Source of the DNA: CBDFNN01 sp965250215
GTDB lineage: Bacteria; Bacteroidota; Rhodothermia; Rhodothermales; DATKEJ01
Length of the DNA stretch: 64,000 nucleotides
NCBI GenBank assembly: GCA_965250215.1
Contig: CBDFNN010000004.1
Location: forward strand, 1,674,001-1,738,000
Reading direction: 5' to 3'
Shown: positions 26,508 through 35,321 of the stretch, one piece after another
Layout of the letters: every line of letters begins with the position of its first letter
Position numbering within the stretch: position 1 is the first letter of the stretch
Translations under genes and position numbers: made by a program
Notes under the pieces: model-generated
Told to the model about the DNA's origin: nothing
The model's input: only the letters and a program-made list of their open reading frames with translations
Database searches by the model: none

Positions 26508-27896
26508 ATGATGAAGCTTTTTTCATCACTAGCCTCCTGGGAATATCACGGCTCGGATCAAATCGAGACCTGGTTTCGCAAGTATACGACTTACATTGCT
26601 TGGGGCTGTTTAGTAACGGGTCCAATAGCCGTTTCTTTGATTCCGCATCTCGGACTCACCGAGAAAATCGTTACGATTGGTCTCATTGGAGTTTTCACTC
26701 TTTTCTGTTTCGTAATTCTAGGAATTGCTAAGCGGGGACATTACATGGAGGCCAGCTGGGGACTGATGTCCGCTCTGTACATCGTTGTGACTTTCGTCAC
26801 TCTTTTGGTCGGAGGCGTGCAGTCTAAAGTCATAGACGTGTATTATCTCTTGGCGATGGCTTCTGGATTTTTCCTCAATAAGAAAGGACAGATTTTCTTC
26901 TTGCTCCTTTCGGCTGCTACAATATTTTGTATTTGGTTAATTGAGTACATGGACTTGTATACCACGAAGATCCTTGGCGATGCGAGCGATCCAGCCTACT
27001 TCCTTGTACCTGGAGTCATTTTGACCCTGCTCTCTTTCCTTTCAAGATCGATCTTCGAGCATCTCGCTGATAAGTCCCAAGAAATGGAAGGACTGGTCGT
27101 AGAAAGGACGGCTCAGCTGAACACGGCAAAGAACGAGGCCGTGTGGCGATCTGAGCAGATGGAGAATTTCCTGACGAACATGAGTCATGAAATCCGAACT
27201 CCACTAACTGCGATCATTGGAGCTGCAGATATTCTAGACGAGATGGAGGATGAAGAAAGGGAAGACACGATAGATATGATAAAGAGGGGTGGAAGTCGCT
27301 TGATGGATACGCTCAACTCGGTTCTCGAGCTCACGAATCTAGACAATGGCGGAAATAGAACACTTGCCATGAAGATCGTGAATGTTACGGAGATAGTCGA
27401 AGACACGATCTCGCTCTTCACGAAGGGCGCTCAGGAGAAAGGACTTGTGCTGCGACTGGTCTCGTCCGAACCGGTCCAGGCTATGATCAACCCTCCGGCA
27501 TTTTCCCGCGTTCTTCAAAACATTGTTGGTAATGCTATCAAGTTTACAAAAAAGGGAGCGGTGTACATCGAAGTCAAGATCAAAGATAACGACGGTGTGA
27601 TCAAGATTGCCGATACAGGAATTGGGATAAGCCCCGATTTTATTCCACACGTCTTCGATAAATTTAGGCAAGAATCATCTGGCCACGGTAGACATCACGA
27701 AGGGAACGGTATTGGACTTTCAATTTCTCATCGTCTCATGAAATTGATGGGAGGAAAGATTCTTGTGGAGAGTGAAGTTAACGAGGGCTCGATATTTTCC
27801 GTCGTTTTCCCAGTAGCGAAAAACATCGAGCTTTCCGGACGTGAAAACCACGGCGATGGATTACCGGTGCCCCCCCAAATAATCAAGATGAACTAG
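26508..27896 (+). CDS. Membrane sensor histidine kinase
   Basis: The 462-aa protein has about six membrane segments in residues 28-180, then a linker helix, a HisKA domain with the phosphorylated His227 (NMSHEIRTPLTAI), and an ATPase domain with the N-box NIVGNAIKF, DTGIGIS and GNGIGLSIS. It has no receiver domain and no response-regulator gene beside it, so it is an orphan kinase in this window. No ligand-binding domain is recognised outside the membrane part. An ATG three bases later is equally possible. Its stop overlaps the convergent metallo-hydrolase gene by four bases. Confidence 0.92.
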   Translation: MMKLFSSLASWEYHGSDQIETWFRKYTTYIAWGCLVTGPIAVSLIPHLGLTEKIVTIGLIGVFTLFCFVILGIAKRGHYMEASWGLMSALYIVVTFVTLLVGGVQSKVIDVYYLLAMASGFFLNKKGQIFFLLLSAATIFCIWLIEYMDLYTTKILGDASDPAYFLVPGVILTLLSFLSRSIFEHLADKSQEMEGLVVERTAQLNTAKNEAVWRSEQMENFLTNMSHEIRTPLTAIIGAADILDEMEDEEREDTIDMIKRGGSRLMDTLNSVLELTNLDNGGNRTLAMKIVNVTEIVEDTISLFTKGAQEKGLVLRLVSSEPVQAMINPPAFSRVLQNIVGNAIKFTKKGAVYIEVKIKDNDGVIKIADTGIGISPDFIPHVFDKFRQESSGHGRHHEGNGIGLSISHRLMKLMGGKILVESEVNEGSIFSVVFPVAKNIELSGRENHGDGLPVPPQIIKMN

Positions 27897-28774
27897 GATT
27901 TAGATCCCGTCCATTTTTCTCCAGGTCTCATTACGAAATAGGCTTGGCCTAGTCGCTTGCATTCCCTTTCGAAGTCTTCTGGATCTGCTGTGTTGAATTC
28001 GAACATGTCGTAGTGATGAGGGATCACTATACCCACGTCGAGCTCCATTCCAAGAATAGCAGCTTGTTGAGAATCTAAATTACCGGCAACTTTCCTTAGG
28101 GGTGAATACCCATTAATAGGTAGGAAGGCGAGATCGATGTCCCATCTACCAAGAGTATCAAGGATTTCAGGGTACCACCTCGTGTCTCCGCTATGATATA
28201 TCGTCCAAGGACCAAATTCTGCGATGAGCCCGATAAACTTAAGCTCGTCATCCTCATCTCTTTGCACTAGATCATGTGCCGCTGGTACAACGTGCAGTTT
28301 GAATGGACCACATTGTGTGCTTGATTTGTCAGAGAGAGTTGAGAGTTTGGAAGATTCCATCCCGAGCCTTTTCGCAGCAAAAACCAGATTGGCCTTAGGA
28401 ACAAGAATCTCCAAATCAGGATTCGCTTTGTGCAGACTTAGAAGGGTTTCTCCATCCAGATGATCGGTATGATTATGACTAGAGGTCACCCAGGAGATCC
28501 CCTTCAAAAGCAAAGGATCAACAACTTGCTGCGTAACCCTCTTATGAGGCTTCTCCGTCTCAGCATACTTATGTGTAAGCGAATCCGAGAGATAGGGATC
28601 GAAGAACAGTCGCTGGCCTTCCCACTGAATAAGAAATCCGCTCTGTCCAGTCCACCAAACATGAAGACCTTGTTTCCCGCTCGCGGACTCAAGATCTTCA
28701 AGAAAAGCTTGGTCCTTTCGATAAGCTTTTTTCAATTTAGATGATATCTGTTTTGAGCCGTGACATTCATTCAA
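27893..28774 (-). CDS. Metallo-beta-lactamase-fold hydrolase (UlaG/NAPE-PLD-like)
   Basis: The 293-aa protein has the fold's opening HVWWTGQSGFLIQWEGQRLFFDPYL and the metal site SHNHTDHLDG, a variant of HxHxDH, then YHSGDTRWYPE and NGYSPLRKVAGN. It is closest to the Lactamase_B_2 branch, which includes UlaG lactonase and NAPE phospholipase D. It has no signal peptide, so it should be cytosolic. The substrate cannot be named. It is 23 nt downstream of a Gfo/Idh/MocA gene on the same strand, which makes a carbohydrate lactone a reasonable guess. Confidence 0.85.
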   Translation of the reverse strand: MNECHGSKQISSKLKKAYRKDQAFLEDLESASGKQGLHVWWTGQSGFLIQWEGQRLFFDPYLSDSLTHKYAETEKPHKRVTQQVVDPLLLKGISWVTSSHNHTDHLDGETLLSLHKANPDLEILVPKANLVFAAKRLGMESSKLSTLSDKSSTQCGPFKLHVVPAAHDLVQRDEDDELKFIGLIAEFGPWTIYHSGDTRWYPEILDTLGRWDIDLAFLPINGYSPLRKVAGNLDSQQAAILGMELDVGIVIPHHYDMFEFNTADPEDFERECKRLGQAYFVMRPGEKWTGSKS

Positions 28775-28797
28775 GTTGAAATTCCGCCACAGTTCTC

Positions 28798-30000
28798 TTA
28801 CTCAGCAACGTATTCCTGCGTGACTTCTCCGGTATCGGGGTTCTTCAAAATCAATTTCACCTCTCCACCTGGCATTCTTTCTCGCTTAATAATATTGAGA
28901 CCATTGTGCTTTTGTTGCTCGCCTCTGAGCGAGGGTACGTTTTCCAATCCTCGCCATTCGATCAACTCGACCGACTCCCACTTTTTTGATTTAGCTGATT
29001 TATAGCATGCATCGATGATAGCATTGACGACGTAGCCGTCATAGAAAGTCTCCATGGGATCCTTCTTTTGCTCCATCGAATCGAACATGTCGGTGAACAT
29101 GTCGATGTATCCAAGTTCGGCAACTTCGTCTCCGACTGGAAAGAGCCAGCCAGACTCACTGTCTGCTTTTTCGGCTACATAGCCTCCGGCCTTTCCACTC
29201 GTGTACATTTCGAATCCAGTTCTCTGGAAATGGTCGAGCCAGATTGTCCCTTCCGTTCCGGAAACTTCGTCCCTCAAATCCATGCCACCTCTCCAAGACC
29301 AGCTAACCTCGAATTGTCCGACGGCACCATTTTCAAATCGAATAAGACCAATGGCATTATCATCCGCCTCGATTGGATGAACCAAGGTGTCAGCCCAGCA
29401 GGTCACTTCAACCGGTCGTATTCCTTTTCCAATAAAGCTCCGAACGATTTCGATACAATGGCAACCAAGATCCACAATACATCCACCACCGGCCTGCTCG
29501 ATATTCCAGAACCAGTCTGAGTGAGGTCCGGAGTGAGTCTCTCTTGATCGCGCCCAAAGGATAGATCCTAGAGCACCGGCCTGACAGGACTTTACGGCTT
29601 TTAATGTTTTCGGAGTGTATGTGAGATCTTCCAGATACCCAGCGAAGATTCCAGCATCTTCAGCAATCTTCATAATCCGGTATGCTTCTTCTCCAGTTCT
29701 CGCAAGTGGTTTTGTGCACAGAACGGCTTTGCCCGCTTCCGCACACATTCGAACGGCCTCCTCGTGCAGATGATTTGGAAGTCCTACGACGACAGTGTCT
29801 ACCTCGGGGTCGTTGATGGCATCCTTCATGCTTGTAGTAGATCTAGGAATATTCCATTCCTTTGCAAATTTCTCGGCGCGTTCAGCCGTCCGAGAATATG
29901 CGACGACAACTTTGTCCCGGCTTCGTTGACTGTGAATGGTCATGGTGTAGAACATGCCAATGAGACCTGTTCCTAGCATTGCTACTTTATGAGATTGCAT
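28798..30000 (-). CDS. Gfo/Idh/MocA family oxidoreductase, cytosolic
   Basis: Taking the ATG at 30000 gives 400 aa beginning KVAMLGTGLIGMFY, the Rossmann motif; the upstream extension to 30087 has no family similarity. KPLAR carries the catalytic lysine, and GGCIVDLGCHCIEIVRS is the usual second-domain helix. There is no signal peptide, unlike three other family members in this window. It would reduce or oxidise a sugar or inositol with NAD(P). It forms a likely operon with the metallo-hydrolase gene and is divergent from the MetE-like gene across 216 bp. Confidence 0.9.
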   Translation of the reverse strand: MQSHKVAMLGTGLIGMFYTMTIHSQRSRDKVVVAYSRTAERAEKFAKEWNIPRSTTSMKDAINDPEVDTVVVGLPNHLHEEAVRMCAEAGKAVLCTKPLARTGEEAYRIMKIAEDAGIFAGYLEDLTYTPKTLKAVKSCQAGALGSILWARSRETHSGPHSDWFWNIEQAGGGCIVDLGCHCIEIVRSFIGKGIRPVEVTCWADTLVHPIEADDNAIGLIRFENGAVGQFEVSWSWRGGMDLRDEVSGTEGTIWLDHFQRTGFEMYTSGKAGGYVAEKADSESGWLFPVGDEVAELGYIDMFTDMFDSMEQKKDPMETFYDGYVVNAIIDACYKSAKSKKWESVELIEWRGLENVPSLRGEQQKHNGLNIIKRERMPGGEVKLILKNPDTGEVTQEYVAE

Positions 30001-30216
30001 TTTGGATTTGTTTTGACGTGAATCAGGCCCTGCTATAATACCATTATCATTGCATCCCTTCAAGATCGTTACTGATAAACTGTGCACTTCTGTATGTCTT
30101 TTTTCAATTTCTGTTACTTTCGCTAGATATCAGGCCGAATTAACACAGCTTAGGATTATTAGCCCTTCGAAATGGCTATCTTCATCGGGCAATCACCACT
30201 AAGAGAATTTATTAGC

Positions 30217-31230
30217 ATGATCGAGACAAGTGTTATTGGAAGCTATGCGTGGCCTACATGGTACGTATCTGCAGTCGACAGAATCAAAAATGGCGAATTT
30301 GGGGATCGTGACGCTGAGGAGGCCATGAACGATGCCGTTGATCTTGCTATTAGAGATCAAGAAGACGCTGGAGTCGATATTATTTCTGACGGAGAGATGC
30401 GTCGCTTTGGATTTTTTACGGCCGGATTTTACGGTTGGCTGGAAGGTCTCGCCGAAGTTGAATCAAAAAGAAGATTCGGTCCAGGCGCTCACGATCAGCG
30501 CGAAAAGTTTGAAGCCATTGAGGAATTTACTGCACCCAAGGGATTGGGATTGGTAGATGAATTCAAATATGCCTCATCTAGGACTAGCTCGAGATTAAAA
30601 GTCCCTTGTGCCGGACCCTACACTTTGGCAGGTCGGATCGAACCCGGGAAGTTGTATGGGGATCGCATGGGTGTAGCCAATCGCTGGGCAGAGTTGATTA
30701 ACAAGGAGCTAAAAGAACTCGTTGCGGCTGGTGCAGACTTTATTCAGTTAGATGAACCATCTTACGCCGTTCATAAGCACAGTGCGGATGAGTTTATCAA
30801 ACTTTTTAACAAGACGATTGAGGGAGTGGATGCCAGAATTTCCGTTCACCTTTGTTTTGGAAATTATATTGGAAGACCAACGGCACATCGAACCTACGAA
30901 CCCATACTCGATCACATTCTACAATTAAATGCCGACGAACTGGCGATGGAGTTCGCCAATCGTGAACTTTCTCAACTTGAAATGGGTGCTGCTGTCGTGG
31001 AGGCAGGGAAGACTTTTGCAGCTGGTTTGATAGACGTGAAAAATACTTTTGTGGAGACACCAGAAATCGTAGCCGATAGAGTTCGGAAGGCGCTCCAATA
31101 TGTACCACCGGAAAAACTTGTCGTAACACCGGATTGCGGCTTTAGTCAGACAGCCCGTTACCTCTCAAAGGCAAAGATGGATGCTATGGTCAAAGGAGTC
31201 GAAATAGTAAGGAATGAACTTGGCGTCTAG
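30217..31230 (+). CDS. MetE C-terminal-domain-like protein (methyltransferase family)
   Basis: The ATG at 30217 gives 337 aa, matching the single-barrel branch of the cobalamin-independent methionine synthase family; 15 extra residues from 30172 add nothing. Landmarks are ETSVIGSY, DIISDGEMRR, ADFIQLDEP, and the zinc ligands His and Cys in SVHLCFGN, Glu in LAMEFANRE, and Cys in PDCGFSQ. Full MetE is about 750 aa, so this is the catalytic half alone. Family members of this size may move methyl groups to thiols other than homocysteine. It overlaps or nearly meets the following oxidoreductase gene. Confidence 0.85.
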   Translation: MIETSVIGSYAWPTWYVSAVDRIKNGEFGDRDAEEAMNDAVDLAIRDQEDAGVDIISDGEMRRFGFFTAGFYGWLEGLAEVESKRRFGPGAHDQREKFEAIEEFTAPKGLGLVDEFKYASSRTSSRLKVPCAGPYTLAGRIEPGKLYGDRMGVANRWAELINKELKELVAAGADFIQLDEPSYAVHKHSADEFIKLFNKTIEGVDARISVHLCFGNYIGRPTAHRTYEPILDHILQLNADELAMEFANRELSQLEMGAAVVEAGKTFAAGLIDVKNTFVETPEIVADRVRKALQYVPPEKLVVTPDCGFSQTARYLSKAKMDAMVKGVEIVRNELGV

Positions 31231-31240
31231 TTATTACTTC

Positions 31241-32362
31241 ATGAGACCTGGTTTTGTCTCCCTTTTGCTTGTCGGTCTATTGATCGCCGCGCCAGGGATA
31301 AGTGTTGCTCAGAGAGGAAATCAGTCTCTGAAGATTGCGATTGCCGGTCTTAGCCATGGCCACGTTGACAGCTTCCTTGATCTGGCGGAAGACAATGCAG
31401 AAGTCGAAATCGTAGGAATTTTCGATCTGGATCCGGAGCTGCTAGATCACTACTCTAATCGATTTAGAATCGACGAGAAGAGTCGTTATGACACGCTCTC
31501 AGAGATGCTTTCGGAGAGTCAAGCGCATATCGTAGTGGCTTTTTCGAATACATTTGATCATCTCGAAATAGTTGAGATCGCAGCACCTCTAGGGATCGAC
31601 GTGATTCTCGAAAAACCACTTGCAGTCAGTTTAGATCACGGATCTAGGATGGCAGACATTGCGGAAGAGAACAACATCAAGATACTGGTCAATTTCGTCT
31701 CGACGTGGTATTCGTCCAACAACATGTTGTACGAGTATGTCTCGGAAGAAGAATTGATAGGACCGATCCGCAAAATGGTGGCGCGATATGGTCACAAAGG
31801 TCCGAAGGAAATTGGCGTGCAAGATCATTTTCTAGACTGGCTTGTCGACCCTAGTCAGTCGGGAGGAGGGGTGCTTGCTGACTTCGCATGTTACGGAGCA
31901 AACTTGATGACCTGGCTCATGGATAATCAACGCCCGATTTCAGTGACAGCGGTTACCCAGTCAATTAAAAGCGATCCTGTCTATAGCCGGGTTCCAGACG
32001 AAGCAACGCTTTTGCTCGAATACCCAGAGGCTCAGGGTATAATTCAGGCCTCGTGGAATTTTCCTGTGACTCGGACGGATATTGAGGTCTACGGAAATAC
32101 AGGATACGCACACGCCATAAATCCTTCAGATATACGATTCAGAATGGAAGAGGACGTGCCTGAAGCACTCATTGATGGCGAGGAATTACCTAAGCCTATC
32201 CGCAATATCGTTGAGCACCTGCTCGCCATTTTTAAAGGAGAGACGGAAATACACCCGACTCTGACTTTAGAGAACAATATGATCGTAACGGAGATTTTGG
32301 AAGCCGCGAAGCAATCGGCTGAAAGTCAGACGAAGGTCATGTTGACTCCGAGAGAAGGATAA
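31241..32362 (+). CDS. Gfo/Idh/MocA family oxidoreductase, Sec-exported
   Basis: The ATG at 31241 gives 373 aa with a clean signal peptide (hydrophobic 7-19, cut after SVAQ). An ATG at 31214, inside the MetE-like gene, would add nine residues and cannot be ruled out. The body has KIAIAGLSHGHVDSF, EKPLA with the catalytic lysine, and SGGGVLADFACYGANL. The SHGH form of the nucleotide loop and a Sec-type signal set it apart from the Tat-exported members; how it would obtain a nucleotide outside is an open point. It is followed by heptad repeat arrays. Confidence 0.85.
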   Translation: MRPGFVSLLLVGLLIAAPGISVAQRGNQSLKIAIAGLSHGHVDSFLDLAEDNAEVEIVGIFDLDPELLDHYSNRFRIDEKSRYDTLSEMLSESQAHIVVAFSNTFDHLEIVEIAAPLGIDVILEKPLAVSLDHGSRMADIAEENNIKILVNFVSTWYSSNNMLYEYVSEEELIGPIRKMVARYGHKGPKEIGVQDHFLDWLVDPSQSGGGVLADFACYGANLMTWLMDNQRPISVTAVTQSIKSDPVYSRVPDEATLLLEYPEAQGIIQASWNFPVTRTDIEVYGNTGYAHAINPSDIRFRMEEDVPEALIDGEELPKPIRNIVEHLLAIFKGETEIHPTLTLENNMIVTEILEAAKQSAESQTKVMLTPREG

Positions 32363-32371
32363 AGGGAGTTG

Positions 32372-32448
32372 TCAGATCTCAGTCGTCATCCATCAGCATT
32401 CAGCATTCAGTCGTCAGTCATCAGCTTTCAGTCGTCAGAAGTCATAGT
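32372..32448. repeat. Eleven-unit heptanucleotide array (TCAGNNN)
   Basis: Eleven units of exactly 7 nt, with no gap or slip, follow the form TCAGNNN (two have TCAT at the front). Individual units include TCAGTCG three times and TCAGCAT twice. The array lies 10 nt after the stop of an exported oxidoreductase gene, between convergent genes. Confidence 0.9.
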
Positions 32449-32518
32449 CTATAGCAACCGAGATACCGTGGTCGGAGCTCCGAGCCCCAAGTTTACGACG
32501 GACTAAAAGAGATATCCT

Positions 32519-32539
32519 ACTCGAAACTCTAAACTCTTA
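32519..32539. repeat. Three-unit heptanucleotide array (ACTCKAA)
   Basis: Three units ACTCGAA, ACTCTAA, ACTCTTA in exact phase. The last overlaps the stop codon of the minus-strand oxidoreductase gene. It is too short to be certain alone, but it stands 70 bp from the longer array. Confidence 0.5.
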
Positions 32540-33916
32540 AGCTATTTTCATTTTCTCTGGGTCCCACTTAACTGCTTCATTCTTCAAATAGCTATTGTTG
32601 CATAGTAAAGCAGCAGCTGCGGCTCGATATCCAAAGACAGCATCTTCAACTACCGTTCCGTTCTCACGAACAGCATGAATGAAGTTCTTTATGTGATCCA
32701 TTGAGTCACTGTATCCACGAGGTGCTCTATAGGTGACTTCAGAAGTGTCAGACAGATCGGCTCTATCTGGCTCTGGATAGGTTTCCCTGTACTTGGTGAT
32801 ATAGGCTTCAGCTTGGTCCGAAGGAAGATTCCATGTTGAATATCCCGGTTCCTTTTCAATAGCTCTCTTCGCAATAGTGACAGACTGACCAGAGATAGTA
32901 ATCACACCCTCATTTCCAACAAATCTAAAGGACTGGCCTCCGCCGGCTCCGTCCGCGAAATTAACTTGGAGTGACATGTTGAATGCTGGGTGATTCTTGG
33001 TCTCTGGATAATCGAATAGTGCCATTTGAATATCTGGAGCGTCGCGTCCATCTTTCCAATGCCTGATTCCTCCAGTCGAGTAAACCTTCGATGGACCATT
33101 GGACCCGAGAACGAAATGAATTCCTGAGAAAAGGTGTACAAAAAGGTCACCAGCAACTCCGGTTCCGTAGTCAAAATAATTTCTCCAGCGGAAGAATCTC
33201 GTTGGATCGAAGGGACGCTTTGGCGCATTGCCAAGAAATTGCTCCCAATCCATTGTTTCTGGTGAGGCATCAGGAGGAATGGAGTATTGCCAAGCCCCAA
33301 GCGCAGAATTTCTATCGTAATTGGCTTGAACAAGATTTAGTGTCCCTATCGCACCAGATTCGTAAAGCTCCTTCGCCTTTTCGTAAGCCACAGAGCTAAC
33401 GCGCTGAGAACCCACTTGAAGAATTTTGCCTGCCTTATTCCAAGCATCTATTACAACAGGGCCTTCACTCAAGTCATGGACCATCGGCTTTTCGCAATAG
33501 ACTGCCTTCCCAGCAGCAAGTGCATCTGTCGTGATTTTGGCATGCCAGTGATCGGGCGTTGCGATGATCACGGCGTCGATATCGTCTCGATTGAGTATCT
33601 CCCTGTAATCTCTACTCGTAAAGACTTGATCGTTTGTAAGCTCCTTGATACGGCGAAGTCTACCGTCATAACAATCTGCCACACCAACTAATTCAACCCC
33701 CTCATCGACTCTCAGTGCGTTGAGAGTGTCCCCCATTCCCTGACCTCCAGAACCGATGAGACCCAATCCGACTCGCTCGTTTGGTGAGAAAGAAGATGGG
33801 AGCTCACGGCGAAGAATTTCAACTGGGCTCTTAGCAAAAACACTGGGTACTGCTCCTGCAATGACGCTTGAGCTGGCGGCCAATTTGATAAACTGTCGAC
33901 GTGATTTCTTTGACAT
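32537..33916 (-). CDS. Gfo/Idh/MocA oxidoreductase, Tat-exported
   Basis: The 459-aa protein starts with a twin-arginine signal (KKSRRQFIKLAASS, then a hydrophobic run and VFAK). The Rossmann motif is GLIGSGGQGMGD, the lysine motif EKPM, and a WRNYFDYGTGVAGDLFVH segment is typical of the exported branch. It is a distant paralogue of the protein at 6427-7773. It is the second gene after the MFS permease on this strand (32-nt gap), so import and oxidation of the same or related compounds is a fair inference. Confidence 0.9.
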   Translation of the reverse strand: MSKKSRRQFIKLAASSSVIAGAVPSVFAKSPVEILRRELPSSFSPNERVGLGLIGSGGQGMGDTLNALRVDEGVELVGVADCYDGRLRRIKELTNDQVFTSRDYREILNRDDIDAVIIATPDHWHAKITTDALAAGKAVYCEKPMVHDLSEGPVVIDAWNKAGKILQVGSQRVSSVAYEKAKELYESGAIGTLNLVQANYDRNSALGAWQYSIPPDASPETMDWEQFLGNAPKRPFDPTRFFRWRNYFDYGTGVAGDLFVHLFSGIHFVLGSNGPSKVYSTGGIRHWKDGRDAPDIQMALFDYPETKNHPAFNMSLQVNFADGAGGGQSFRFVGNEGVITISGQSVTIAKRAIEKEPGYSTWNLPSDQAEAYITKYRETYPEPDRADLSDTSEVTYRAPRGYSDSMDHIKNFIHAVRENGTVVEDAVFGYRAAAAALLCNNSYLKNEAVKWDPEKMKIA

Positions 33917-33948
33917 GATAAGAGAGGTGTTAGGGTATAATTGAAATC

Positions 33949-35181
33949 TTATGCGGTTTCTGCGATGTTTTCATCGGCATTATCCTTGAAAAATAAGAAG
34001 AAGATTACTGTAAAGACGGCCGTTGCAATGGCAAAGTAAGTCCAAAAAGACTGCCAAATCTCGGCACTTAGAATTCCGTTCTCACCATTGGCATTTACGA
34101 AGGCTCCCGATATTTGAGTTCCGAGAAAGAAGCCCACTCCTTGGGTCAGAAGAACGAGCAAACCCTGAACTTGACCTCGAATGGCCGGAGAGGTTCTTTT
34201 GTCTATATAGATCTGACCTGTCACAAAGAAGAAATCGTAGCAAATGCCGTGAATCAGAATTCCGAGAAGGATCATCCAAACAGCTCCGCTCACCGCGGCT
34301 CCTGCAAATAGAGTGAAGCGGGCGACCCATGCTAGCATTCCCATTAGGAGCATCCACTTTATCCCAAGTCGCTTGAAGAAAAATGGAATCAAAAGCATGA
34401 AAATAATTTCGGAGGCTTGTCCGAATGACATCTCAAAGCTGGGATTCGCAAACCAAGAGACATCATGTATGTCATGGAATTGCGCGAAGTAGGTCGGAGC
34501 GTATGGGAAATAAGTGCCGAATGCGATAAAGATCAGCATTGCTGCTAGTAAGAAGATCATGAACGATGGAGTCTTCAACTCCTTGATAGCATCCAGTCCG
34601 AGTATTTCCCGCCATGTCGATTTTTTTCCTTTTGAAGGAGGAGGGGTATAGGGGAGAGAAAAACTATATAGTCCAAGAAAAATGGCTGCGCCTCCACCTA
34701 TGTAAAGGGGCAGAGAAGTCGCATCAGCCATGAGCATTTTTCCAATAACAAGTCCAGCAACGACCCAACCGATAGTCCCAAAAACCCTAACAACTGGGAA
34801 TTCCTTCTCAGTGTCCTCGAGATGAGTAAAGGCTAGGGATGCTGTCAATCCGAGTGTCGGGAAGTAGCAAAGGGCATGAATCATCAAGAGAGTAAGAAAC
34901 ATTGATGTCCCTGCGAAGCTTGGCATCGCACACATGGCGACTCCGGCTATTAGACACAGAACACCTAATACTTTCTCAGAATCGAAGAATCTATCCGCGA
35001 CCATTCCTAAGAAGAAAGGAGCAATGATGGCTGCGATCGGACCCAAAGAGTAGGCCCAATTGATTGACTCACCCATATTGATGGTGGTCATGAAATTGCC
35101 CAATGTGGGTGCCCAAGCGCCCCAAATGAAGTATTGTGCAAACATCATTATTCCGAGACGAATCGTGAGCGACTTATTCAT
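33949..35181 (-). CDS. MFS transporter, nucleoside:H+ symporter type
   Basis: The 410-aa protein has 12 predicted membrane helices. The opening IRLGIMMFAQYFIWGAWAPTLG and the FPVVRVFGTIGWVVAGLVIG segment are typical of the NupG/XapB-like nucleoside symporter family. Homologues in Bacteroidota and Planctomycetes often sit next to Gfo/Idh/MocA genes, as here, and may carry sugars or nucleoside-like compounds instead. It would sit in the inner membrane. It is 140 bp downstream of the multihaem gene's stop, which may mean a separate promoter. Confidence 0.88.
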   Translation of the reverse strand: MNKSLTIRLGIMMFAQYFIWGAWAPTLGNFMTTINMGESINWAYSLGPIAAIIAPFFLGMVADRFFDSEKVLGVLCLIAGVAMCAMPSFAGTSMFLTLLMIHALCYFPTLGLTASLAFTHLEDTEKEFPVVRVFGTIGWVVAGLVIGKMLMADATSLPLYIGGGAAIFLGLYSFSLPYTPPPSKGKKSTWREILGLDAIKELKTPSFMIFLLAAMLIFIAFGTYFPYAPTYFAQFHDIHDVSWFANPSFEMSFGQASEIIFMLLIPFFFKRLGIKWMLLMGMLAWVARFTLFAGAAVSGAVWMILLGILIHGICYDFFFVTGQIYIDKRTSPAIRGQVQGLLVLLTQGVGFFLGTQISGAFVNANGENGILSAEIWQSFWTYFAIATAVFTVIFFLFFKDNADENIAETA

Positions 35182-35321
35182 GTTTTGGTCTTTTGTGGTG
35201 TCCGATTTTTCTGAAGAGGGGTAAACACTAAAGTTTAAGAAAAGAGGACCGGAATCCGAAGGGAGATTGGGTCATTCCTCGAATTAATACAGATTCAAAT
35301 TTCGAAGCCCGTTTCAGTTTT

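Noticed and set aside
32372..32448. Repeat array as a CRISPR
   Set aside because: Units are 7 nt with no unique spacers of CRISPR length, and there are no cas genes nearby.
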